This document shows, in pieces, positions 55,801-64,000 of a stretch of 64,000 nt of DNA. This DNA comes from Aurelia coerulea (Eukaryota; Cnidaria; Scyphozoa; Semaeostomeae; Ulmaridae). How positions within the stretch are numbered: position 1 is the stretch's first letter; each line of letters begins with the position of its first letter. The notes under the pieces are model-generated. The model saw only the letters and a program-made list of their open reading frames with translations. It had not been told where the DNA came from and searched no databases. Position numbers and translations under genes: made by a program. Location of the stretch: positions 5,665,501 to 5,729,500 of the forward strand of contig CM076961.1 of NCBI GenBank assembly GCA_039566865.1, given 5' to 3'.

Positions 55801-58283
55801 TTGACCTCACAAAGTTAGGAACAGTGGAGAAGGATGCAAAGGTAACAAAACGTACCATTTTGAGCAGTATTGCCAAACTCTTTGACCCACTTGGACTTGT
55901 TAGCCCAGTGATTGTTAATGCAAAAGTTCTGTTTCAGGAGATCTGTATTGAAAATTTAGGTTGGGACGATGAACTACCAGAGGACAAAAGGGCAAAGTGG
56001 GAATCATTGGTAAGTGATCTAAATGATGTTGGCAGAATTTCTTTGCCCAGGTGTTTATATGATGACAAGGCAGGTAAGGTCAAGAACTGCTCTTTACATG
56101 GCTTTGCGGATGCTAGCAAAAAGGCATATTGCGCTATGATCTATTTGGTCTATGAGACAGAAGAAGAAATTGTCTCAAATCTTGTGTGTGCAAAAACTCG
56201 TGTAGCACCTCTGAAGGAACTTAGCATTCCAAGACTAGAACTAATGTCAGCCAGAATTCTGGCTACTCTAATGAATGTTGTTCTTTCAGCCTTAAACCAA
56301 CAGGTACAGATTTCAACTTGCAGATTTTGGTTGGACTCCAAAACAGCACTTTATTGGATCAAAAACACAGGCCACTGGCGACAGTTTGTGCAGCACAGGG
56401 TTGATGAAATTTTGACAGTGACAGAGAAGAGAAACTGGGGACATTGTGCTGGAGTATGCAATCCTGCTGACCTTGGATCAAGGGGTGTTTTTGCAAGTGC
56501 TTTACAGACCAGTAGATTGTGGTGGCATGGACCGCATTGGCTTGTCATGGGCAAGGAACATTGGCCAACTGAACTTTTGCTTGAGGATACACCTGAAATA
56601 GTTCAAGAGACAAAGAAATCAGCATTGGTTGCAACCGCAGTTGGTGACAAGAAAACAGGTATATCCAACATTATTGACATTGATAGGTTCAGTTCACTTG
56701 AACGTTTGTTGAAAGTAACATCTTGGGTGGTAAGATTTATTGAAAACTTGAAGGCAAAGAAGAAGAAACAGCCAATTAATCGTTCAGAGGTAAGTGCTAA
56801 GGAAATGTTTGCTGCAGAGAAATATTGGGTTTTAGATGTCCAATCTACTTTACGCAAGGAACCCAAATTTAATCAATTGAAAGTGAATTTAGGATTGTTT
56901 GAAGAAGAGCAAGTGTTACGATGCAAAGGAAGGTTGAATTACTCTGACTTGGAGTTTGATGGTAAGTTTCCAATAATTTTGCCAAGAGAGAATCGATTTA
57001 CAGAGTTGGTAGTTTTTGCTTGTCATCAAAGAGTTTTTCATAATGGTCTAAAATCAACTCTTGCTGAACTTCGATCACGTTATTGGGTTCCACAAGGTAG
57101 GCAGTTTGTCAAAAGGTTGCTCAGGAAATGTTTCATTTGCAGGAAGGTAGAAGGTAAGTCCTACGCACCACCACAGACTGCTGACCTACCAGACTTTAGA
57201 GTTAAAGAGGCACCGCCATTTGTAAATGTTGGAATTGATTTTGCTGGTCCTTTGTTCCACAGGTCAAAGTCAGGTGAGATGGAAAAATGCTATGTTGTTT
57301 TGTATGTTTGTTGTACTTCGCGTGCTATACATTTAGACCTTGTTGAAGACCTTGCTGGGCCAACATTTGTACGGAGCATGCAGCGCTTTACAGCACGCAG
57401 GGGAACCCCTGACTTGATCAATTCGGACAATGCGAAAACTTTCAAGTTCACTCACAGACTCTTAGAAAGACTTGCACATGATCATTCTGTTGTTTCATTT
57501 TTGCAGGCAAAACGGATCACTTGGAAATTCAATATGGAACGATCTCCGTGGTGGGGCGGCCATTTTGAGCGCCTGGTGGGCAGCGTAAAACGTTGTCTCA
57601 AGAAGGTTTTGGGAAATGCGAGGCTTAGGTATGACGAATTGCTAACATTGCTGATTCAGGTTGAATCTACCTTGAATTCAAGGCCATTGACTTATATTTA
57701 TGATGAACTTGGATATCATGCTTTGACCCCATTCCATCTTATGCATGGGAGACGTTTGTCTGCCCTATCCGATCATTTTGAATTTGACATTGATGCTCTT
57801 GAAGAGGATCCATCTTCTTTTACAAGGCGCTTTGCGTATCTTGTTAAGAAGTTGGACCACTTTTGGTCTCGTTGGAGACTGGAATATCTTGCAGATTTGA
57901 GAGAAGTGCATCATTTGAATAAGGGAAAGCAAGGGACAGTGCATATTGGAGAAATGGTCTTGGTGAAGGAGGAGAACATCAAAAGAGGCAATTGGAAAAT
58001 GGGAGTTATCATAGAACTAATCAAGGGAAAGGATGGAATAGCAAGAGGAGCCAAGGTGCGAATTGGACAGAAGGGTAAGCACCAAATTTTGACTCGTTCC
58101 TTGCAATGTTTGTTTCCTTTAGAAGTTAGAAGTTTAGAAGTAGATGAAAAGAGTGAAAAAAGAGGGGTGAATGAGAGCAAAGAGAATGAAAGCCCCGCCC
58201 CACAGGGTACGCGCAAGGGATCGCAACGTGCAGCTGCCAAGGATGCGCAATGGAAAACCCGGTTAGTTCTTGATTCACAGTGA
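52803..58283 (+). CDS. gag-pol: BEL gag-pol polyprotein, 1826 aa
   Basis: I take the ATG at 52803 as the start because the frame upstream opens only on a TTG. Residues 1-330 are gag: a coiled-coil-rich start, then KLPKLELTKFSGRPQDW, typical of BEL gag. Zinc-knuckle cysteines (CVFCGEEHEEAHC and CFSCLGKGHRSFEC) lie near 355-400. The protease active site is LFDTGSHRTF near 480, and RT has FYVDDLVFG near 900. RNase H follows with HGFADASKKAY near 1100 and a tether LWLDSKTALYW-like segment. The integrase HHCC domain lies near 1405-1445, and its core shows GIDFAGPL, NSDNAKTF and HFERLVG. All catalytic motifs are present and no stop interrupts them. Confidence 0.95.
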   Translation: MGELLKLKKIRGGHRGYTSKIIAKIEDGNDDEKSLRQIEMQLKEKLEILGTLDKQILDLVTEKELASEETEEDECLKEIEECGSVQEKINMALLTIQEKLATKEQRTGIRRSDSQISLDSLNSTSSQTRKVRAKLPKLELTKFSGRPQDWQEFWDGFVSAVHGNEELSTVDKFSYLKHYLADSAKKVISGFELTEKNYDAALELLQERFAKPSLIRKAHIKDLMNLPVVFSERNVTKLRELYDSIEVHFRGLQALNIDMETYSGIVVDSLMEKIPESVRLTMIRGSTNYEEWNIEEMLAAFKEELEIREKNTPIFKGKRDDEMKMRPPGKTPLTSGSALLTLQNQRQDGGSRNKNRNCVFCGEEHEEAHCSTVSSLEERKKFILKAGRCFSCLGKGHRSFECRVRNYCKDCKQKHHASICEQKFQRAKGEKETPKPSVPPPNLVSTNSCVGNVGNGGRAALQTAQGFIKGKQQDVRARVLFDTGSHRTFVTQGVVDRAGLSPIRKEILGIKTFGSNNVDERERDVVQIELFPLRSEKPTSVKVNAIVVEHISEIPNEHPEILKQSYPHLANIWFSDVSCLQDSLVVDVLVGIDSFYFLQEDEVIRGEPADPVAVKTKLGWVISGPLTGKTLASSEHVNLNMAVACQPSVLSTSQADRDMHKLWDLETLGITSTNEVHDDLLDNVSFTGQRYSVKLPWKVGHKPLPSNFAVSLSRLKGQIKRLRNEPEVLKAYDQIIKEQLEQNVIERVAELECPEKQHYLPHHAVIRNEAETTKVRIVYDASSKEKKSGTSLNDCLHVGPPLMPLLFDILVRFREFKVPMVADIEKAFLNVEVDPADRDVLRFLWVRDIHDPNSPIEVFHFNRCVFGVNTSPFLLNAVLRNHIAQYQQEDPKFAVTLANNFYVDDLVFGAENISDAEELFHKAKERMKAGGFHLRKWKSCEPALQAAFKSNEQPQQKVRNLEIGDNEESFAKETLGSKTEEGKTKVLGISWDTEADKLVFDLTKLGTVEKDAKVTKRTILSSIAKLFDPLGLVSPVIVNAKVLFQEICIENLGWDDELPEDKRAKWESLVSDLNDVGRISLPRCLYDDKAGKVKNCSLHGFADASKKAYCAMIYLVYETEEEIVSNLVCAKTRVAPLKELSIPRLELMSARILATLMNVVLSALNQQVQISTCRFWLDSKTALYWIKNTGHWRQFVQHRVDEILTVTEKRNWGHCAGVCNPADLGSRGVFASALQTSRLWWHGPHWLVMGKEHWPTELLLEDTPEIVQETKKSALVATAVGDKKTGISNIIDIDRFSSLERLLKVTSWVVRFIENLKAKKKKQPINRSEVSAKEMFAAEKYWVLDVQSTLRKEPKFNQLKVNLGLFEEEQVLRCKGRLNYSDLEFDGKFPIILPRENRFTELVVFACHQRVFHNGLKSTLAELRSRYWVPQGRQFVKRLLRKCFICRKVEGKSYAPPQTADLPDFRVKEAPPFVNVGIDFAGPLFHRSKSGEMEKCYVVLYVCCTSRAIHLDLVEDLAGPTFVRSMQRFTARRGTPDLINSDNAKTFKFTHRLLERLAHDHSVVSFLQAKRITWKFNMERSPWWGGHFERLVGSVKRCLKKVLGNARLRYDELLTLLIQVESTLNSRPLTYIYDELGYHALTPFHLMHGRRLSALSDHFEFDIDALEEDPSSFTRRFAYLVKKLDHFWSRWRLEYLADLREVHHLNKGKQGTVHIGEMVLVKEENIKRGNWKMGVIIELIKGKDGIARGAKVRIGQKGKHQILTRSLQCLFPLEVRSLEVDEKSEKRGVNESKENESPAPQGTRKGSQRAAAKDAQWKTRLVLDSQ

Positions 58284-58284
58284 A

Positions 58285-58299
58285 TCAAGGAGGGGAGTG
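58285..58299 (+). promoter_or_regulatory. BEL polypurine tract
   Basis: The purine-rich sequence AAGGAGGGGAGTG lies directly before the 3' LTR, where plus-strand DNA synthesis is primed. Confidence 0.8.
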
Positions 58300-58663
58300 T
58301 GTCGGAAATTCCTTTGAACTGCTATGCGCTGAGGGGTAATATCACCATTGCGTCATTCGAAATAGTTTGAGACATAAGATTTTGCAATGTATAATTACCA
58401 CCTGTGGAGACTCTGTTAGAACATTCAAATAGAACATTCATTTATACGTAAAAGCTAAAAATGATTTTCATTGGTTGATTAAATCGTAAGTTCCGTGTAG
58501 AAGCTTTAAATACTTTGTACACGTGTTCTTAGTCAGATAGTCATAGAGTTTTGGAGAATCAAGATCAGTGTAAAATCAGTCGTCGTCCTTTTCTTTTTGA
58601 GAGTTCACTATGGGCCTGCACAATCTGTTGAACTAGAACCGAGGAATCGTTACAGTCACTACA
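58300..58663 (+). repeat. BEL 3' LTR
   Basis: 364 bp. It differs from the 5' LTR by three substitutions and the absence of one AT dinucleotide, and ends CACTACA before the AGGGA duplication. Confidence 0.95.
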
Positions 58664-58789
58664 AGGGATCAGCGTTCCATCGAATCTCATCCCTTTGAAT
58701 AACTATGTTGACATATTTTTCTGGAACCCTACCAATAAGATATAGCTTTCAGAATTTATCGTGTTACGTCTAAAATATCAAGAATAATA
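58664..58789. mobile_element. Foldback copy B, part right of BEL
   Basis: AGGGATCAGCGTTCCATCGA and AAGATATAGCTTTCAGAATT match copy A left arm at 15040-15140 (AGGGATCGGTGTTACATCGA, then AGATATAGCTTTCAAAATT). This is the direct continuation of the sequence broken by BEL at 52393. Confidence 0.7.
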
Positions 58790-59690
58790 TAATAATAATA
58801 ATAATTCATTTATTTACAGTTGGTGAAATGTCTAGTTAATACAAACTAATAAAGACCAACTATCTAATTACAAACCCTATTTACAAATGTTGCATCGGCA
58901 TTGTTCTCCCTTCCAATTTTTGATCATTGTTTTAAACTGTTTTGTATTTTGTGCGGATTTTATGCTGTCTGACAAAGTGTTCCAAAGTATACTACCTCTG
59001 AACGATAGGGAACTTTGTCCATATGACGATGTCTTAACTTTTGGCACCTGGAGTAGATTCTTTATTCTTAGGTCATATGTGATTTCTTTCGTTGCGAAAA
59101 ACTCTGACAAAATAGAAGGACTAATGAAATTGGTGCATTCGTATATTTCGACCATTAGCTTTTGCAGATTGCTACAATGGATCGTTATCTCTTCCGACCT
59201 TGCCAGTAGTTCTTCAAAGGTAGATGTATAATCGCCATTGAGAACTCTCAAGGCACGCTTATGTAGCCGGTTTATTCTGTTGTTAGTTGTTTTACCACAA
59301 AACATCCATATCAGTGGACAATAGTTAAAGGCTGACTTTATGAAAGTTTTGTATAGTATGTTTGCTTTATCCTTTTGTAGAAACCCAGCAATACGAGAGA
59401 ACGCCTTTACTTTTTGACTTGCCTTTTTGCAAATACCTTCAACATGATTATGAAACTGTAGCTTTGAGTCAATCGTTATTCCAAGGAGTTTAACCTCATC
59501 GGTTGTCTTGATAGGTTGACCATTTATTTCAAGGCTCACTTTTTGACCCTTTTCAAGACCCATGAAAATAACCTGAAACTTGTCTGGGTTAGCTACCGTT
59601 CGGTTGTCCTTGAACCATTTTAAGGCATTATTTATGTCTCCTTTGAGGGATCTCAAGAAATATAGCATAGAAATACTTGTGTTGGTTAGA
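58790..59690 (-). pseudogene. CR1-like LINE, 5'-truncated, open C-terminal RT
   Basis: The minus-strand frame 59668-58877 encodes 263 residues downstream of the catalytic box. VKLLGITIDSKLQFHNH, KSAFNYCPLIWMFCG, INRLHKRALRVLN and a terminal GEQCRCNICK are the conserved end of this RT group. The 3' UTR ends in an AAT-rich tail at 58790-58805 and matches the LINE at 36425-37270. It sits inside foldback copy B. 5' truncation before FADD makes it inactive, but the frame is undamaged. Confidence 0.82.
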
Positions 59691-59699
59691 TTTTAAATC

Positions 59700-59920
59700 T
59701 TTGACAATTCATACCTATTTGGTACCAAGGAAGCCAAAGGGCCTACCTTCACCCGTAGCAGAATCCCAGTAATCGACATTAAATAAGTTTCTTTCGTGGA
59801 TCTATTTACCAATAACATCAGCACAAATCCCACAACTTTCCACCGATTCATCGTGCATTCTGAAAAATTGCGATCAAATTTTGAAGTCTCTGCCCTAATG
59901 AAGAAGAAGTCTTTAGGGTA
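59700..59920. mobile_element. Foldback copy B, further part
   Basis: GGGCCTACCTTCACCCGTAG and CAGAATCCCAGTAATCGACA match copy A left arm at 15210-15255. The match continues past the LINE insertion at 58790-59690 to about 59900. Confidence 0.65.
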
Positions 59921-60304
59921 TTAATTCTAATCTAATTACATATTCTTGGCTAGAAATTTGGACTTTCTCACAATTTTAGAGTAGACATTTTCATTGGCCA
60001 GTAAATTTTGGGGCATGGCTTTTGGAAAATTTATAAATTTTAGGGAAAGATATCCTTAATTGAATTGGCACACCTCCCTCATCCGCCTATTGAAGTTACC
60101 TTCGAGAGTCTCTGCAGCGAACGCTTCATTACAAGTTTACTCGCTGCAAGCACATAGGAAAAAATGTGTAAAACGAAAGTATGTGCAGGTAGCATAGGAA
60201 TCAAATGTCGTCCATGGCCGAATGGCTCGTGGCCCATGTCCGAAACCTCCTAAGCCTCACTTCACAGACCAATCAGACGGCGAATAAGCGAAGAAGACAA
60301 AAGA

Positions 60305-60492
60305 TACAAAGTGTTTGCAATGTGCCACAAATAAAGACACAGGGCTATGGGCAAGAATCACTGTCCTTCAGTGGGAGTTTCCTCTCTAAGACCTTAGAAA
60401 ATAGTGTTAAAAATGAGCCAACACTTTCGGCTTTCAAAAAGAGAATAAAAAACTGGGCTGGCGATAAAAGCACTTGCAAAGGATGCCTCTAA
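60305..60492 (+). pseudogene. LINE C-terminal fragment
   Basis: The plus-strand peptide VPQIKTQGYGQESLSFSGS, then KKRIKNWAGDKSTCKGCL before a stop, is the C-terminal tail of the same CR1-like LINE group as 58790-59690. Only the last 60 or so residues remain. Sequence at 60180-60300 is an inverted, diverged match to 13720-13830, a repeat that adjoins foldback copy A. Confidence 0.6.
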
Positions 60493-60589
60493 TCTTCGTA
60501 TAAAATACATTTTTGTAGATTGTTGTTTTGAATTAGTATGTTCTGAATTACTATTGTAAATACCAACTTTGAATATGGATTAAGATATT

Positions 60590-60870
60590 TCTACATTTTA
60601 CCGACCTTCATAAAACGCAACCAGGACAAAACTGCTGGAATTTTTTGGGAAAACAAATTGGATGCCGGTTAAAATATATCCAAGCTTGGCGGAGTTGTCT
60701 CAAAAGGCTCATTTTCGGCCATGTGATCGAAATACGGCAACAACATTGGCAAAAAGGCCTGACATTAGATTATTTGCGGGCTTTCCATGTGCGCTGTTGA
60801 AAGATTTGATTTGTATCCTTCCCAGCAATGTTTCCGGACATCCCTAGTTTTCCTCATTTATATCTGCTGT
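60590..60870. repeat. Fragments of foldback and 8/13-kb repeats
   Basis: CTTCATAAAACGCAACCAG and GGATGCCGGTTAAAATAT match, inverted, the sequence at 13560-13690. GGCCATGTGATCGAAATACG and ATTTGCGGGCTTTCC match foldback copy A at 16340-16420. The pieces are too broken to bound. Confidence 0.5.
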
Positions 60871-61181
60871 CGAATAATCGGCAATACAAATACCGTTGAT
60901 TGCCAATGCCAATTTCAATGACTGTGAATGGGCATCTCTATTGAAAGAGACCCATTTTTCAAATAAAAAGCTGTCCTTGCCTGGGTCCTTTTAATTTTCA
61001 GTGAGATAATGCTTTATCTCAACGATTTGAACATCCGATATTTCTGTCAATGGCAAATTTTCAGTGAGCAAATCAGTGAAAATAACATCCAATTCAGATT
61101 TTGATAATTTTTCAAAAGTATTCGATTTTGGATCACTCGGTATATACATTTTTACCTAACTTTTTCATTTCACCCAAACAG

Positions 61182-63072
61182 GTCAATGTGCTTTGAAACA
61201 TCCATCGAGTAATAAATGTCTGAAACAAGGATCTCCGAATGGAAGACTGGAATTCTTTACTAATTGCTCGCAAAAGTTCATGCAATCTGCACGCGGTAAT
61301 CTCCAGGATGTCGTCAATGGAAAATGCCTAAAATCAACGGGAGATGACAACTACAGTGATCTGAATTTGTTTCCAGGCTGCGGAGACGATATCAGAGCAT
61401 TCCACTTTGAGGCAACGACGAAGAACATTAAAATAAGAAAAATTAATGACTGCGTTGTACCCAGGGGCGGATCCAGGAAATATTCTGACTACTGCCAAGG
61501 TGAGGTTATTCTAGATACTAGGGTGTGGCTTTTTGAAAATAGGCGTGGACCTTGATAACTAGATACACTTACATAGAATATTATTCTTGATATCATTTAA
61601 TATCGAAAGAAGGTGATATGGAAATTACAGCAATGGCTTTCCCTGCCATTGCAAAATTGCCAAAGGCAAAGCAACAGCGAGTGTCAACAAAGATGTCGGT
61701 AAACTGCTGCATATCTTTAAATTTCTGGAATTTTCAGCTTTATTTAGTATTTAAAGGATTAGCTAAAATGAAAGGTTGCAGTATATTGAAAGAAAACAGA
61801 GCGTTTGTGCAATTGAAATAGAAGAAAAAAGTGGAAAGCATTGGAAACCCAAAGAAATGAATTGAATTTGATGCAAAAGAAGAGTGGAAAATGTGTGTTC
61901 TATATTCATTTTTCTTCAAGAAAACAATTACTATTATTTCTAATTGAAATTTATGTTCGAAAAATTTTGGATTCAGATGAATACACTTCTATATCTGCGT
62001 GTTCGTGTGCTATTTACAGCAGGTCTATCCCGAATCCAAACCCTCTCCCCACCCCTACCACATTCCTAAAGGTATTATCTATTTCTTATATCAATGGGAA
62101 GAGATGAACAAGATATTTTTCTTGACAAATAAAGTTGCTGATATCCGCTATAAAGTAAGTGCATACGCCAACAATAGTCAGGAATAGTCAAAGCCCAGAC
62201 CCTTCCCCCTTGTGTCAAAATGTATACAGAAACGAAGCAAATTAAACCTGCCTTACAGGCCAATTGCTATTCACAAGAATTTATTATGATCAATCGTAGG
62301 GTAAAACATCGGTTTAACGAAAGAAATACCTCTCAACTATGTCGCTTTATCCTCGCCACGTACGGCTGCCTCACGATGCTGTCTTTGCCTTCCTTGACAT
62401 TGGAGTGTACGGCCTAAATTTTCTGCTCCAAAGGTCACAAATGCCCGCCACAATTCACTGGCAGCGCAGTGGTGTAGAAACAATTTTCAAATCTCACTAC
62501 TGCTCCCGCCTAAATGAACTTGAAATAACCTTTTCTGATTGGTCAACTCTTTAATTTTTCAAATCCCACTACTGCTCCCGCGGATTTTGAGCAGTAGTCG
62601 TCTCGATCCCTGATTGGACGAGAAGAGCAATTTTGAAACTCACTACTGCTCCCGCCTAAAAGTTGCTGCTATGAATCGACCATCACAGACGCACTCCTTC
62701 GCATTTGAAACAACAGGCACTACGTGTGGCTAACGTTGGCATGACAGCGTAATGAATTCAACATTGCACTAAAGATAAGAGTGCGATACAAAACAAAAGC
62801 AGCATGAACGACCAATATCTGGACATGGTTGAAAGCATGTAATTAAAAGATTGAGCTGGGAAGATACTGGTCATAGGGATACAGATTGGTTGACTTCCTC
62901 TATTCAAAAACAGGATCTGACAATCTGACTACTGCTTCAGCAGTAGTCGCAGTAGTCTGGATCCGCCCCTGTTGTACCTTTTCACGCACTACTACAATTT
63001 GACGAAGGGTACCGTGCAATTAGACACTCAGGATGTGGCGATCAAAAAGTAAGAAGATTTTGCTTGGAATAA
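61182..63072 (+). pseudogene. Gene B exon 3: Cys-rich beta-trefoil-like domain, split by hAT-like element
   Basis: The acceptor TTTCACCCAAACAG joins exon 2 in phase 1 and yields GQCALKHPSSNKCLKQGS. Motifs of the form GKCLKSTGDD, LFPGC and DCVVP suggest a ricin-B/beta-trefoil type fold, which I infer from spacing only. The frame is broken at DCVVP by the element at 61462-62971. Beyond it the same frame resumes with FHALLQFDEGYRAIRHSGC and ends RFCLE at the TAA 63070-63072. Skipping the element and one copy of the 7-bp duplication restores the frame exactly, so an uninserted allele would code normally. As it stands, translation ends 28 codons into the element at 61555. Confidence 0.72.
61462..62971 (+). 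mobile_element. CAGGGGCGGATCC-ended hAT-like element (copy 2, uninterrupted)
   Basis: 1510 bp with inverted ends CAGGGGCGGATCC / GGATCCGCCCCTG and the 7-bp duplication TTGTACC (61455-61461, 62972-62978). It is an inverted twin of 43577-46234 without the nested insert. Wherever I compared the peptides read through it (61618-62554), the two copies were identical, implying a very recent spread. It is non-autonomous and interrupts the coding sequence of gene B exon 3. Confidence 0.9.
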
Positions 63073-64000
63073 AAGGAAAAGTTGTGTTCTAGAGTGGTGT
63101 CGCCCATTATCCCAATGTCGTCGCGAAGTTCTGAGTTATATCCTAAAAGTGCAATTAATGAAAAAACCAAGTAGCCAGGTTATATCACCAACTAATGGAG
63201 AAAAAGATCATAGAGTATTGACTTTGTATGTGGACTCTTTATACAGATTTTAGAGGAGTTCAAAGAAGGGGGTAAAAATGTCTTTTTCATCCAGCGTCGC
63301 CCATTATGGCCGCTAGACAAACAAGCAGCACTACTCTCTGGTAAAAAGTTTTAATAATAAAAACGGTTTTAATTACTGTTATTTGTTTATCATTGGGTAC
63401 TTTAAACACAAAAATATCAACAAGAATTAACCTAAACTTCGAGTTTTGGCGATTAAAATACATGCTTCGAGTTGCTCTAAATCCTGCCTTATCTCTTATG
63501 CATGGACGGATGAGTTTTGGTATAAGTTTCTAAAATGCAGACTTAATATAATGCTGCGTTTTTTGGGTTTCGATGATTTTCCAAGTCAGTAAGTAAGATT
63601 TTGACCCAAATTGATGTTTTTTTAAAAATAAATTCTCCATTTTGATATTTTGAAGCGATTGGAAACTTCTCTGGTAAACTGATGGGCATAATGGGCGACG
63701 AAAATAGCAATTAGCAGCACTGAGACTTCATAACTTTAAATATCAATCAGAAGTCACTTTGCTTTGGTTTTATTGTAGATTTCCTCTCTAGAGCCAGGAC
63801 TTTTGCAAAATCAGAGCGTATTTAAAAAATTTCAAACCGCAATGCGCCGAGCGAACGAAAAAGAAGGAAGAAATGTAAATAGAATCATGAAATTTGCAAT
63901 ACTTGAAAGAATCAATTATAGATATACGCAAACCATCTCGTCGGGTTTCAATGCAAATGAACTAAAACTTCAGTGAAGGTCAAATCATGATAAAACAGAT
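63073..64000 (+). other. Presumed 3' flank of gene B, with possible MITE
   Basis: GTCGCCCATTAT at 63099-63110 faces ATAATGGGCGAC at 63688-63699, with another GTCGCCCATTAT at about 63296, suggesting a 600-bp inverted-repeat element in the 3' UTR or flank. I see no clear polyadenylation signal close to the stop. AATAAA occurs near 63627. No other gene is visible. Confidence 0.4.

Larger units (their letters stand above)
52394..58663 (+). mobile_element. BEL/Pao LTR retrotransposon, near intact
   Basis: The 6270-bp element has near-identical LTRs, the 5-bp duplication AGGGA (52389-52393, 58664-58668) and a single uninterrupted gag-pol frame. Bel/Pao elements characteristically make 5-bp duplications. 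LTR divergence below 1 percent plus an intact ORF suggest recent and perhaps continuing activity. It lies in the sense orientation in gene B intron 2. Confidence 0.95.

Noticed and set aside
1..64000. CRISPR array, bacterial operon or phage module
   Set aside because: Repeats here are microsatellites, minisatellites and transposon ends. Coding sequence is spliced or retroelement-derived, and there is no prokaryotic gene organisation.

Overview
The window looks like AT-rich, gene-poor, intron-bearing animal DNA. Two paralogous secreted-protein genes have GT-AG exons, and there are LINE, LTR, hAT-like, piggyBac-like and MITE insertions plus a tRNA-derived SINE. There is no bacterial gene organisation and no CRISPR. 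The mix of L2/CR1-like LINEs, BEL and Ty3/gypsy elements, TTAA-flanked and CAGGG-ended DNA transposons and small secreted PAN-like proteins suggests a marine invertebrate, possibly a cnidarian. The species is an inference I cannot confirm.

Host genes. Gene A (exon 1 at 4452-4766, exon 2 at 6792-6864) and gene B (exon 1 at 48798-49112, exon 2 at 51387-51474, exon 3 at 61182-63072) are paralogs. Each has a signal peptide and PAN/apple-like exon of exactly 315 nt, then a short Cys-rich linker exon. Gene B ends in a Cys-rich, beta-trefoil-like exon that is split by a 1510-bp hAT-like element. A lone AbfB-like (arabinofuranosidase-type beta-trefoil) coding segment lies at 31453-31773, and an unidentified coding segment split by the gypsy element lies at 38895-38985 plus 48286-48504.

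Layout. 0.7-8 kb: small MITEs, a Harbinger-like element, gene A. 7.7-13.6 kb: LINE relics, a 290-bp inverted repeat pair and two MITEs. 13.9-16.7 kb: a 2.8-kb foldback element with a TTAA-flanked MITE in one arm only. 17.5-18.5 kb: two hAT MITEs with perfect 8-bp duplications. 20-21.2 kb: a LINE. 21.5-28.2 kb: a 6.8-kb composite with inverted minisatellite arms that has absorbed a Mutator-like/TTAA transposon, a LINE and a MITE. 28.5-30.3 kb: a LINE interrupted by a MITE, a SINE and a palindromic insertion. 31.9-34.3 kb: a diverged duplicate of 2.7-4.1 kb carrying two further insertions. 34.9-38 kb: degenerate LINEs and MITEs. 38986-48285: a Ty3/gypsy element holding three further levels of nested insertion. 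48.8-63.1 kb: gene B, whose second intron contains a nearly intact 6.3-kb BEL/Pao element inside a foldback copy.

Most notable. The gypsy element has a 15-nt perfect complement between its LTR and the primer-binding position, the signature of self-priming reverse transcription. That site overlaps the gag start codon. Its gag and pol are in the same frame, separated by one UGA in the strong readthrough context UGA-CUA. Pairs of filled and empty sites inside the window give direct target-site evidence for several insertions and let the insertion order be read.
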